Assembly (NCBI RefSeq): GCF_040939455.1 | Contig: NC_134115.1 | Location: 23,710,727-23,774,726, forward strand | From: Microcebus murinus | Lineage: Eukaryota; Chordata; Mammalia; Primates; Cheirogaleidae | Length of the DNA stretch: 64,000 nt | Direction: 5' to 3' | Shown: positions 39,797 through 51,129 of the stretch, piece after piece | Layout of the letters: each line of letters starts with the position of its first letter | Numbering within the stretch: the stretch's first letter is position 1 | Notes under the pieces: generated by a model | Databases searched by the model: none | Seen by the model: the letters and a program-made list of their open reading frames with translations, nothing else | Told to the model about the DNA's origin: nothing | Program-made: the position numbers and the translations under genes

Positions 39797-41889
39797 TTAC
39801 ATACTTGTGGCAATGCCACTTTTGTGCATTGCCAGCAGTGGTGTACATGCTCAGGAAATGCAAACTGCACCCCTCCCATGCTGCTGCCCCAGGTGCAGTA
39901 GTGGTTAGTGGATACAGCCAAGCCCCAGACAGCCCAAGGTTTCAACCTGGAGGACTTAGAGTCGCTCTGCACTTTGCAAGTGTAGGCTGGAGCTAAGGTA
40001 ATAACATTAAATCTCTGAATGTTGGAAGTATACGAAAATCATTTCTCTCAATCCTAAAAGCAAGGAAGCATTATCGGGGATTTCAAAAATATTGGAAAGT
40101 CTCATTTAAATCTAAATATCTTTTTTATTATTATTATAAATCAATCATCATAAAATACTAGCCTTTTAAAGTCATATTTGGGATGCAGGAAAAGCATCAG
40201 TTTCATGGACTTGCTCCTGCCTGTGTTGCTACAGCTCATGACGCCTTAGATTTTCTTCCCTCTCAGTCTCTCCCCAGCCCTCCCCCAGGTCTTTGCAACA
40301 TTTTATTTGGTGCAGGTCAGTTATGGCTTCAGCGAATGAGTGGTCTGACCTCAGGTTATTCATAAGAAATAAACGTGTATAAAAATATTTTGTTCATCGG
40401 AAAGCGGAGTTTGTTTGCCTTAAGCTAGTCCATGCAGAAAGGATTTGGACAAAGCCATTTGTTACAAGGAAAGATGACTTAACTCAGGCAACATTTTGAC
40501 TATTTTTTTTTTTCACTTCCTTTTTTTCATATTGTTTAGCTCAGATAGCGTTTGCAGGTCTTAGGCCAATCTTCAATCCAAATTCTTTGGAGCAGATTTA
40601 ATTGACAGCCCTGTCCCTTTCTCAGTTGTATTACAAAAAGAAGCATACACTTAACACCAATGACCCGTCAGGATGCTTAAACTGTTACAATCAGTTTCCA
40701 TTTAAAAACTGAGAAGTATATAACACGCAGAAAGGAAGCAAGTACATATTTGCTCTTTGTTGGTTTTTTTCCCCCTCTAAAAAAATTGTTACAAAGTCTT
40801 ATGCTTAAACAGAGACATAGAAAAATCAGTGTATTCACTGTCCCCAGTTATTTACAGCAAAAATTACAGAGACAGCATACATTGTATTAGACCTTCCACA
40901 AGCATATATTAAAAGTAATTACATTTGAAAAAATATTTTTATTTTTCCTCTACATTTCTACAATACATACTCAGTTTTTCTGCGGGTGTAGTTTTTCTTT
41001 CTTGTGTGTGTGTGTTAATCAGATGAAGCAGACGGTACTGTGCTTGGATGTGGGATTTGTAGCTTTTCAGACATACCTAATGTGTGTCTACATATGGCTG
41101 TGACAGAGGCTGACAAATGCTTGCCACCAGCCACGGCCAGAACGGTAGAGTTGAAAACAAGGATAGTGCCGCCCAGCTGGGGTGCAGACACCCTGCGCTT
41201 CCCTGAACCGGGCTCATGCAATTCCAGTAACCCTTGTGCTTTATTTTTGGCTGTGAGAACAATCACTGAGCTGCCTTCTCTGATCCCCTGGAGGCAGTCG
41301 CGCAGGAGGCAAAGATTACTATGGCCAATTCGCTTCAGAGGAATTTCAGCAGCTTAGGAAAAAAAGTGCACAAACAGACAACCCCGTCTGCTGCATAGGA
41401 ATCCGTGGTCTGCACTTGGGCACAGCGGAGGACTGCATTAGCACGACTATAGAGTCAATTCTTCACATATGACTAAGCGAAAACGAAAACTTGTTGCAGG
41501 TACCCAAATCACACAGTTAAAGAAACACGTTACGACCCCAAAGCATAAAAAAAACTGTGCATTTGACTTTCAGAAAAAAGTGGCAAGAAATCTAGCCCCC
41601 CGACGCTGTGAAGGTGGGAGTTTGTGCAAGACAAATTGAAGTGTCTTTTATAAACCATCATTAAATTGAATTGTTACCATTTTTAGACTGCGATTTTTTT
41701 TTAAACTGACCTCTAACTATGTCCTCTAGTAGTGATAGTCCAAATATGGAAACCAAATTGAATATCAGAAGGGCAAGATCTCTACCCCCTCCGGCCAAAA
41801 CACTAATATTGTTCTAATATCATCCAGGGTTGAATCTGACCAGACCTGCTCCAGCTGAACAGGGCCCTAGTAGTGATTTTACTTTAAAC

Positions 41890-42146
41890 CAGAAGTTGCA
41901 AGCTAGTGGCCTGTGAGCCCTCTTCTGCCCAGGGACTTTGGTCTGTCCTAAGGTCTGAATCAACTGCCATCATTTACAACTTGAGAGATTTTATAAAATT
42001 TAGAAGCTCTAGCAACACTCAACTTCAGCTGAATAGGGAATGTCCCCTTTTAGATGGGACATTTCCTAGCTAACTTGCCACTGGGCTGTTCAACTCATTT
42101 GCATTGACTCCCTGGCCCTTTTAGGCTTTGGAATTTTCAACCCCTG
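41890..42146. mobile_element. hAT-like MITE inside the RORB 3' UTR
   Basis: 257 bp. Left end cagaagttgcaa, right end read inward caggggttgaaa (9 of 12 match). Flanks ctttaaac (41882-41889) and ctttaaat (42147-42154) agree at 7 of 8 bases, the hAT target size. It includes ggcctgtgagccctcttctg and its degraded counterpart, like the MER/Charlie group. Family not assigned. Confidence 0.75.
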
Positions 42147-44884
42147 CTTTAAATGGACATCTAACTCTGGTCCTGAGACCCCCCCAAAATAGAGTGTCAG
42201 CTCTTTTTTGAAAGATTCCCATGGTTTCCCACATCAGGCCTTTATTCTAATTGCTACTTATACCAGCAGTTAGAATATCAAACAGTGCTTTGTTTAACGC
42301 AAATGAGGGGCATTTCCCCCCTCTTTCTAACAGGGGATTTTGAGGGAAGTTTCACTACGGATACACACTTTAAATTTATTGTTGTTCTATTGCACGGTGG
42401 TTCTATCAGGGCACAGATGTCCATGGCCTGAATTTAGTGCCAATTGTAGTAATCTCATTGGAAATAAATGTTTACAAAGAAAAAAGAGCCAGGAAGAAAT
42501 TATTTCTTCTAATATCTAATAGAAATTTTCCTTGCTTCTGTAACAATCAGAAAGAAAGAACATAGAACAGCACTGACATTATTTGCATCTCATTGAAGTT
42601 TTTAGGAAAAATAAGCTGTTAAATTTTGGGTTGTCTTTGGGACCTAAGTACTGTTTTTTTTTTTTTTTTTTTTGCATTCAAGTCTGGTACACACAGCATT
42701 GTAGATAGAGTGAGGGTGAGTTGATCTGTATGGTTTCCTACAGTTAGCTTGACTGCTATAGAGTTGCAAGTTGCACAAGGCAGCTATGACAGGAAATGCA
42801 CTGAGGCCTCCCTGGCAACTCTTGTTAGTGTGCAGAGTTCATTATGATTTAGGGGTCTCTTAGATTCTGCCACAGAAATATAATCACTCAACAGACCATT
42901 TTATTCTCTGTTTTTACCTACTCGTAGGTCCTTTAGCTCACAGCCCTGAAGGCATTGTTCAAACAAGGGAAATTTAGAAAGGGTATTGTTTGTAGAATAC
43001 ATCTCCACCCTCAGCTTTCAGTCTTTGGAGATAAAAGGGCCACAGAAAAAAGAACACAAAGATGCACTGAGTCCTGGGCAGTAGGGGTATATGGGGGATG
43101 TCAGACCAGATTTGGAGTCCCTTATTCTCCTATTTGCCCTCCCAAATTTCCCTTTCTTTTACAGATCACAGGTACATTGGAGTTTGCGTTCACACAGCTT
43201 CATTCCCTTGTCAATTCCATCTAACGACAGTGAGATTTCTGTCTCTTCCTTGCTCAGGATTTGTATAGGAAGCTTGGATTTGCTGAGGGATAAGTATTCC
43301 TATGAATGGGGCAGCTGGATTATTTGGCTCTTAGCAGATTTTTAGAAAATGAGGCTAAGTTGTCTTCACTCATGTGCAACTTTTCAGCAAGTCCAAATAA
43401 TAAAAGGAAATTCAGTTTACAACATGAAGTTACCGCTTGTTGGTCTGAAAGCCTTGTCAGAGAGGTTCTCTCATTGGCATACTTAATTTATCCTATTTAT
43501 ATTTTGTTGTCATTTTCCTGTTTTTTTTTTTTTTTTTTAGTTTTTTCCTACTTCTTGATGTACCTTTTTTTTTTTTTCTCAAATGAAAACATCCCTGAGT
43601 GGATACAGTGCAACATCTGCATCAAGCAGTGATTGTCATTACGAAGCATGAAGTGAAAAGTACAGATCATGAATTTTTTTCTTCCAGTGCACATTTTATC
43701 ATGAGTGTGTTGTGAACATTTTTTAGTCCTCATGGGGAAGGGACAAAGTGCTAGGGATTGCATGTAAAGAAAGTTGTTTTCACCAAAATTTCTAAATACC
43801 TTGACAGGTATAATAGCATTAGGACATGTTTAAAGGGCAGCCTCTTAAGGCTTTGCTACCATTGCAAACATGACTTGATTCTCTTTTAAGAGGAGATTTG
43901 GCAACTGTGGCCCAAACTACAAATCTCTCAATCTCAATCTCTTCTCTCAGCTGAAGTGGGCTGAGTATATACTGGTTTCCATTGTTTTGTTCTGGTTCAG
44001 TTGCCAGCTCTGTTTCCTGTCCCCAAGCTTCAAAAAGTTTATGTCGTCCCAATGAAATGCTTGCACTAGTGGAAACGACACAAATTCAAAACCAGTACCT
44101 CCCCAGGCAAATGTGGGGAACAATCTTTTTCCTACATCACCCATGGGACAAAGGAGGAAAAAATTCTCAGCCACTTCATCAATTGAGCCAATTTAAATCC
44201 TCCAAGGTAAATTGGAGGAAACAAATGATTCCCTTTGCAACTGAGCAGGAATTACAGGCTGACAATGGAAAACACTAGGCCAACAGAACAATGAAAACAA
44301 AGTTTGACATAAGTTCAAAGCTCAAAGGGAAACACCAAGTAGACACATTAAGCATCGCCTATCACAAGCCAATCATAAAACATACATTGCATTTGGAAAT
44401 GGCTTGCTTTAATTGAGTGCCTTCCATTACCCTGTTTTCCTAGCAATCAGTAAAGTAATCTTTCCATTAGAAGGAAATATGACTCTTGGAATTAATTCTT
44501 TATACAAAGAGCTAGCAGGAGTGACATTTACACCAAAAAGAATTGAGTCCCTGTAGCAGCATAATAAGCAGTCTACAGCTGTCTTCTTAGAACCAAAGGT
44601 AATTTGGTTCAATGTAGTTAAATTAATTGAATATAACAGTAGTTGAGAAAGAGATTCATTATTTTAAAGCCTTTTTGTTTTTCCCCATTGGTTTGGAATT
44701 CATCAATCATGAGGTGAGAAAAAATCTCCATTTTCTAAAAGGAAAAGACTAACACTGCTGTTTTGATCATCAGTCAGGAGTTCTGAAGCATCTTGGACAT
44801 GGCTCTCAACAATGAGCTTCAGGAGAGCATAAGAGATGAGAAAAAAAAATCAAAAGTTTTCCACTGATGGAAACTTTACAAAGC

Positions 44885-44885
<1 letters not shown>

Positions 44886-44931
<46 letters not shown>

Positions 44932-44940
44932 TGCATGTGT
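44886..44940 (+). repeat. (GT)n microsatellite
   Basis: About 20 uninterrupted gt units, then imperfect gtat/gcat units; (CA)n in the RORB transcript. Confidence 0.97.
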
Positions 44941-46684
44941 TTGACAAGCAGAGAAGGACAGGTCTTTATGAACTGTTGGCTGGGCTACACTTAACAAGAG
45001 ATCATAATTTTCATTGTCTTACACACAAATTTCTCCCCTAGCTTCCTTCTTTATAAAAAAGGTCTTATTTTGCATCAGATAATACCAAAGGCATAGGGCT
45101 CCAGGATGTAGGCAGAATAAAAGCCTTGATATTTATGCTTTTCTGATGATTGATTTTTATCACAGAGCAGGTGGAGGCCTAAAAGCTGGTGGAGAAGTGA
45201 GAACTTGTACAAGGCAGTCTAAAATCTATGACCACAATGTCATCCTTGTAATTCTGTGCTTTTAAAAGTTGCTAAAAAACAATCTTAGGGTAGATGGATG
45301 ATGTAATTTCAAACTGCATAGGAATTAGTTTTGGTTTTGGGGAATATTAGTTCCATAGAATAATACAGATATTTTTTTCCTTATCTGTTAAGTTTTTGCT
45401 ATCATTTTATAATATAGCACTTTGGAGTTAAAAAAACAAATTAGAGGCCCCAGACTAGAAGGACATAAAAAGTCCTCCCTTCCCCTTTATCATCATCACT
45501 TTTTATAACAAATGTATTAAAGAGAAGAAATATAAAGAATTATTTATCTACTTTGTATCTTCTCTTTCTATCTCTTCTTTGCCAAAACAATGATTGGAGA
45601 GAAAATGTTGACATGAAATGGCATTGGGACCCTGGCTTCTGATCTGCTTCTTTCATTTTTCTAGAAAAAATTGCTGGTGGTCATAATCCACAGACTATAT
45701 TTTTCAGTTGAAGACACAATAAGCACCAAAATCAAGTTTTTTGTCATACTTGGAAATCCAAAGGAAAAAAGTGTTTTATATGTTCTGGTGAAAAATGGGA
45801 AATATCTATTGTTTGGTCAAAAAAGTCACAGACCTTACAGTATTATCTGCGGCCTAATTCTTGAAACAGGAAAATGGCTACAAATACTTCCCCGCCATGA
45901 TGTACCATCTTGACAAGGCTTTGATGTCACTGACAGAAATAGAGTTTACACAGAGGCTGTGCATTACAGTTTTTCCTTTGTAGGCTTATTTCTGAATTGG
46001 TACCATCCTGCTGTTGACTATAGATGAAAACTCTGGCTGGGAAAATAAAATCCTGATTGTCTAACATAAAGGTAACATATAACACAGAAGGGAAATAATA
46101 TGAGAGAGCCTGACTGAACCTCCATTGCTAGTAGGTATGGTATTTAAGCCACAGTGCATGTGCATGTATAAGTAATAGTCATATATAATATCTCCCATAT
46201 TATATACTTATTACATACATGCACAGTACTTCCCAAGACAGCTACAAATTTACACATGCATCAACTATCTAAAAACATAGAAATAGGTAAGCCTATTAAG
46301 TGGAATTTTCTTAAATTATATTTGAACAATCAACAGGAAAAGTAATCATGTAAAGTACCGCTCTGTTCTCGTATATATCTACAATAAAATTCTATAAACA
46401 GTTGTCTCCCAAAACATACCCGAAAAAATAAAAAAAAAAGGATAACACCCAGTGTCCTATATTTGTATATTTATGGTCATTTCAAAAACAAACCAACAAA
46501 TAAAAGAGCCCCACTCAGGTGCATATTTACATTCTTCAAACTGTAGCGGTGAAAAATAATTCTATTAAGTGCAGGACATTCCTAATGTTGCAGTAGTGAC
46601 ATTTTCCTTAAGTCTTCATGAACACATTGCTTTTGTCTTAATGGTGATGCATTCCATGACTATGAGATAGTTCTCTCGTCCCCT

Positions 46685-46840
46685 TCATTTGCAGACTGTG
46701 GCACAGTCAGGATTAAAGAGCTCCTTGTATAACGGAGGAAACAGTGTATTCACTATGTCTGGATGAGATTGCTTAAATACCTGCAGCTTCTCCCCGTGCA
46801 AGTTGCAAACTGCTGTGATGGTTGGTATCTTGGCTATTAA
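46685..46840 (-). CDS. RORB: RORB last coding exon (end of ligand-binding domain, AF-2 helix)
   Basis: Terminal coding exon of the nuclear receptor ROR-beta (NR1F2), a DNA-binding transcription factor of retina, brain and circadian centres. Acceptor ctattttgcag (minus strand), phase 0, 51 codons and TGA at 46687-46685. It begins [20 protein letters not shown], continues [14 protein letters not shown] and ends [25 protein letters not shown] is helix 12, the AF-2 coactivator surface shared by RORA/B/C. The NPDCAT.CK tail is RORB-specific. As I recall, the human tail has Gly where this has Val (CATVCK), and Glu in SHPEIV where this has Asp. Both changes are mild and the exon looks functional. 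Confidence 0.97.
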   Translation of the reverse strand, partial: LIAKIPTITAVCNLHGEKLQVFKQSHPDIVNTLFPPLYKELFNPDCATVCK

Positions 46841-47109
46841 CTGCAAAATAGAGAGACAGGGAGGGAGACAAAGGGGGAAGCTCATTAGTGCTCTGTCTTC
46901 AGAATCAGTGTCCTTTCTGGCCCCAGATGAAGGTAAGTGGCTTTGGCAAAAGATGTTCAGAAAGACAGAAGGCTCACTTTCAGCTTCTCTTTCAGAACAA
47001 AACAAAACAAAATGTACCCCCCAACTTCATCTCCTAGAGGGAAAAATAGAGAGAAAGAAAGAAAGCAGGACCAAGCTTCCTGATTCATTGTTCTTAAATA
47101 AATTATGTA

Positions 47110-47330
47110 TGGGAGGCAGTCTGGTTTAATAGTTACAAGTGGGTGCTCCGTAGGCAGGCTGCCTGCGTTCCAAAATAGCTTAATGATGGTGCGACTGTGA
47201 CGTGCTCTATGTCTCAGTTTGTTCATTTATGAAATGGGCTTAGTAATAGCACCTAGTTCACTGGGTTGCTGTGTACACCAGGTGATGTAATTCTTATAAA
47301 GGTGTTAAAAATAGTGTAGGCATGAAGCAT
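47110..47330 (+). mobile_element. MIR SINE
   Basis: gggaggcagtctggtttaat, tagttacaagtgggtgctcc, gtgcgactgtgacgtgctct, cagtttgttcatttatgaaa, ggttgctgtgtacaccagg: a diverged full-length MIR. Confidence 0.75.
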
Positions 47331-47726
47331 AAATGTTAGCTAACATTATTAGTATCTTATCATTTCCCACAGATTTTTGTGACATGAATATTAGACTTTT
47401 TTGGTTTGGAAGGTGACAATGTTAGGAACATATAACTAAACTGCACCGGGTGTGATCCACAGTGGTCTAGACTTCTTCGCTATCAAACTCACTAAACCTA
47501 CTATGTGTCTCTAATCCCTTTCCATTGTATTCCAAAACATGAAACCTATGTTTAATCAACAGAAAATTTGGGAAGTCACTGGCACTTAGCTTCCTTAGGG
47601 AGTTGCTTTAAAAATGAGTAGGAGAACATTCGCTTATAATTGCTAGGTTTTGAGATATGTGTGTCATGTACGATGGTAATTTTTTGAGTTAAAATACCCA
47701 GAAGGCAAAGTTTTATAATAATTTAA

Positions 47727-48122
47727 CACATTGACTGCCACACTAGAAAAAAAATTTTTTTTCCTTGGGGCCATGGTGTTTTATTATGAAAATAGAATAA
47801 GAACTTTAAAAACAAAACAATCCTTTCTGATTTAATGAAAAATTTGTTATTTTTTATTCTGTTGTGAATTATATGCAATTAAATTGTCAATATTAATTGT
47901 CACAATGAGAATATCAACAAGGAAGAGTTTCATGACCCAACTGCAGGGTTTTGCCCAGGGGGCCACCCGTCATGTAACATGTATGCTATAGCATGGCAGC
48001 GTGAGTTGCCTGCATACCACACGGCTCCCATGGTAAAGAGATGTGTGAGTTACATATGCTTCATGAGGCCCCGGACTCAAAACTAGCACTAGTTAAATAC
48101 AACTCACATGGCAGTTAATATG
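47727..48122. mobile_element. piggyBac-like MITE with TTAA target sites
   Basis: 396-bp non-autonomous element. It sits exactly between TTAA at 47723-47726 and TTAA at 48123-48126. Terminal inverted repeats: left cacattgactgcca; right read inward catattaactgcca, 12 of 14 identical. TTAA duplication with a short TIR is the piggyBac superfamily signature, and recently active piggyBac families are known in gray mouse lemur. The interior has preserved CpG (gggccacccgtcatg, ccacacggctccc) and no transposase frame. It lies about 0.9 kb from the RORB terminal exon. Confidence 0.85.
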
Positions 48123-48804
48123 TTAAAATGTCTATAGTTTGCTAACTGCTATGTAGGTTTTAGGAGATGAACAATTCCAGCTTTTAACATACTTATAGTT
48201 CAGGAATACTTTGAATACATCATTTAGTGTCAAAATTAGCTTAAACAAATATCATCATTATCAAATTACTGTGAGAAATATGTTCTTGTATAGAGAACAC
48301 TCTTACAAAAGATAAGCATGATAGTTCATATAGCTGACTAAAGATACACTTGAAAGTGATGATAAAATATGATTAAATAAAACCCATCTCATCACCAATT
48401 AAGCTCATCGTGCTCCCTAACCCGTTCAATAACAAGAATCCACTTCAGTCTTTGAAGTAAAAGAGGAAATAGATAATTAGTTACTTTGTGGTTTTTCAAA
48501 ATCAGAAATTTCCACTCTTTCATTAACTTTCCTTTTACCAGCTAATGACTATATAACCACACTATGAGCAATTTAAAAATAGCATCAGGATTAGAGCTGT
48601 TCACACATTCATTAAAGGGATCTAGAATAAATCAAGTAGTTTTTGGGTCACACTTTCTAACCCAGCCATCTCCACTGCTATTTACAGACAAGGATAGAAA
48701 CGGAAGATGTGCAATCTTTGTCATATAGAATTGATGATAAATTCTAGACTGAGAATTAAAATCTTCTCTTGAACATTATGAATTAAATTTTTTTCATGAT
48801 GCCC

Positions 48805-49290
48805 CACAACAATGAAGTGCATGCCTGCTATGTAGCAGGCTCTCTGCTGGACACCAGAATGCACAGAACAGTTACGGTTCTTATTTGTAGAGCCAAATAG
48901 TTGGAAGAGACAGGTTGAAATAGGTTGGTAAACGGTCAAAAGCAGACTGAAAGCTATGGTGAGCAATGGTGAGTGCCATGGAAGAATGGTGGGTGGAGAA
49001 GTGGTAGACAAGAGGATGGCCTGACTTCTTGAGGCAGGTTTAAGAAGGCTTCCCTGAGAAAGTGACACTGAAGCTGAGAACTGATGGAAAAGTGAGAGCT
49101 AACGAGGTGCTGGGGCAGAGGATACATAATAGAGCCCAGGATCATGTGCAAAGTTGCTGCAGTGCTTGGTGCACTGAGAGAGCCGAAGGCAGTTCAGGGT
49201 TTTTGGAGTCGTGGTAAGGATAATGCCGGAGACACGTTCATGGCCAGATTATATAAGCCCTCATAGCCCACGTTATAGTCCCTGGGAGAG
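48805..49290 (+). mobile_element. Old repeat remnant (L2-class suspected)
   Basis: gtgcatgcctgctatgtagc, aaggcttccctgagaaagtg and aagctgagaactgatgg belong to a widespread old mammalian repeat, diverged. Family uncertain. Confidence 0.4.
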
Positions 49291-49617
49291 TTTTATGCAA
49301 AAAAAGAAAGATGATAAGAATTCCATTCTGAAAGACTCACTTTGGGTCCCGGGTGAAAAAACTGTCTTTTCTATATTTTCATAGGTACAGAGTGTACAAG
49401 TGTCCACTTAACTGGAGTCCCTTGGGAAGTTATTCAGGCTCTCTTAACCAGCTGGCTCACACAGAAGGAGACTACAACAATTTAGGAACACTTCTTGCAC
49501 ATGACAATTCTCCCTGAAATAGCTGTTGAACGTAGAGAGGCTTTGAGAGCTTTCTACAATCATCTTCAGTCGAATTGATGATGTGCAGAGCTCCTGAAAC
49601 TTCCAGATGCAATGCCA

Positions 49618-49803
49618 TGATTGTCAATCTTTAGTGTGTATAAGAGTCAATGGGGTGTCTCCTAAAAATGCAGATTACTGGGACCTACTCCTAGGGTTTC
49701 AGTGTCAGGAAGTCTGGGTGAAGCTCAGACTCCAAGTTTGAAACAAACATCCCCTGTGGACACTGATGTAATGGGTCCATGGGATAGACTTTAAGAAACA
49801 CTA
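49618..49803 (+). mobile_element. MER5A-like hAT MITE
   Basis: caatctttagtgtgtataag, aaaaatgcagattactggga and the end gactttaagaaacact show the MER5A pattern; diverged. Confidence 0.7.
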
Positions 49804-50029
49804 CTTAGGACATTCAAGTTTTATAAATTTACAGTTGGCTTTCACAAGTGAAAAGGAAATTCTATATTGTATTTGAAACAGTCCTGTGAGCTGAATGTAA
49901 AGTGACCTCCCTTTCAGAAGGAAGGAGGAAGGATATCAACGAAGTTCTAGTATCTACAGAGGGAGGTTGCCACTTGGTTTGTTCTCTCAGTTTGGATTCC
50001 TGAGTTCCCTGGGACACACAAGTAGTATG

Positions 50030-50260
50030 TAGAGAGGACTAGCCTGTTGATAAAGAACATGGGCTTTGGAGTCAGGTTGCCTGGGTTTGAATCCTAGTTC
50101 TGCCCTTTACAGCTGTGTGATCCTTGGGCAAGTCACATAACTATTGTATCCTTATCCATCAAATGGTGATGACAACCGCCCCTGCCTCACAGGGATGTTG
50201 TGAGGATTAAATGACTCAACATCAATTTTTTTACAGTGGTGTCTGGCACATAGTGGTGAT
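50030..50260 (+). mobile_element. MIR SINE, well preserved
   Basis: aagaacatgggctttggagt, ttgcctgggtttgaatccta, agctgtgtgatccttgggca, gttgtgaggattaaatgact and ggtgtctggcacatagtgg occur in order. Confidence 0.92.
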
Positions 50261-50506
50261 ATATGTGGTAGCTGTCACGCTTCCATTCCCACATAATGCT
50301 GCCGTCAAGGAGAGAAAGAGTCAAGGCCACACTTTTCAGTCACATGACATACAGGGCAGGAAACCAGCTTTGCCTTTAACCAAGCACCAAAAGTATCTCT
50401 GTATGTTACATTTTTGGGGGGAGAAAATCTGCCACTTACTTTTATTAAAATGGCAAGGCAAAATCATACTGTTTTCCATTTTCTTGTAGCAATCCAAGTA
50501 AGTTGC

Positions 50507-50803
50507 CTTTTTTTTTTTTTTTTTTTTTTTTTGAGACAGAGTCTTGCTCTGTTGCCCAGGCTACTACAGTGCCATGGTGTCAGCCAAGCTCACGGCAACC
50601 TCAAACTCCTGGGCTCAAGCGATCCTCCTGCCTCAGCCTCCTGAGTAGCTGGGACTACAGCTGTGTGCCACAATGCCCAGCTAATGTTTTCTATTTTCTG
50701 TAGAGATGGGTCTTTCTTTTGCTCAGGCTGTTTTCAAACTCCTGAGATCAAGCGATCCTCCCACTTTGGCCTCCCCTAGGGTTACGGGTGTGAGCCACCG
50801 TTA
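50507..50803 (-). mobile_element. Alu SINE, antisense
   Basis: T24 tail, gagacagagtcttgctctgt, through ttacgggtgtgagccaccg. The left arm carries small deletions near its end. Confidence 0.94.
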
Positions 50804-50899
50804 GTTACTCATTATATTAACTGTGCTTGATAGAGTAGAATCTGATGTACTACAATTATTGAAGCACTTCTCTGGTTTTTTTAAAATTTATTTACCTTT

Positions 50900-51023
50900 T
50901 TTAAAGACAAGCGTTTACTATGTTGCCCAGGCTGGTCTTGAACTCCTGGGCTCACATGATCTTCTTTCTCGCTTTAACCTAGAGAGTAGCTGGAACCACA
51001 GGTGTGCACCACCACACCCAGCT
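50900..51023 (-). mobile_element. 7SL-derived Alu monomer (FLAM/FRAM-like), antisense
   Basis: A single arm: tactatgttgcccaggctgg, tcttgaactcctgggctcac, gagtagctggaaccacaggt, caccaccacacccagc. No second arm adjoins it, so it looks like an old monomer. Confidence 0.75.
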
Positions 51024-51129
51024 TCTTACTGCTCCTTTAGTGGAGAGGTAGTGTGGGAAATCAAATGTATAAAAGGATGGCCGAAATCCTTCTATCGTTG
51101 CTCATTTGTGCTGCCAATATTCAACTAGG

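Larger units (their letters stand above)
39797..46684 (-). other. RORB: RORB 3' UTR (length estimated)
   Basis: Continuous sequence after the RORB stop codon. Its distal limit is inferred from poly(A) hexamers at 40938 and 39791. Largely unique, which is what a long brain-expressed 3' UTR looks like. Inserted elements are a hAT MITE (41890-42146), a T22 run (42653-42674), a second poly-T pair (43521-43580) and a (GT)n microsatellite (44886-44940). It contains a 113-codon stop-to-stop frame on the sense strand (41353-41015) with no recognised homologue. Confidence 0.6.

Noticed and set aside
43091..43632. Plus-strand frames of 84-108 codons
   Set aside because: Antisense to the RORB 3' UTR, with a Phe-rich end from poly-T.
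45671..45913. 80-codon plus-strand frame with a protein-like look
   Set aside because: It is antisense within the RORB 3' UTR, with no splice signals or known homologue.
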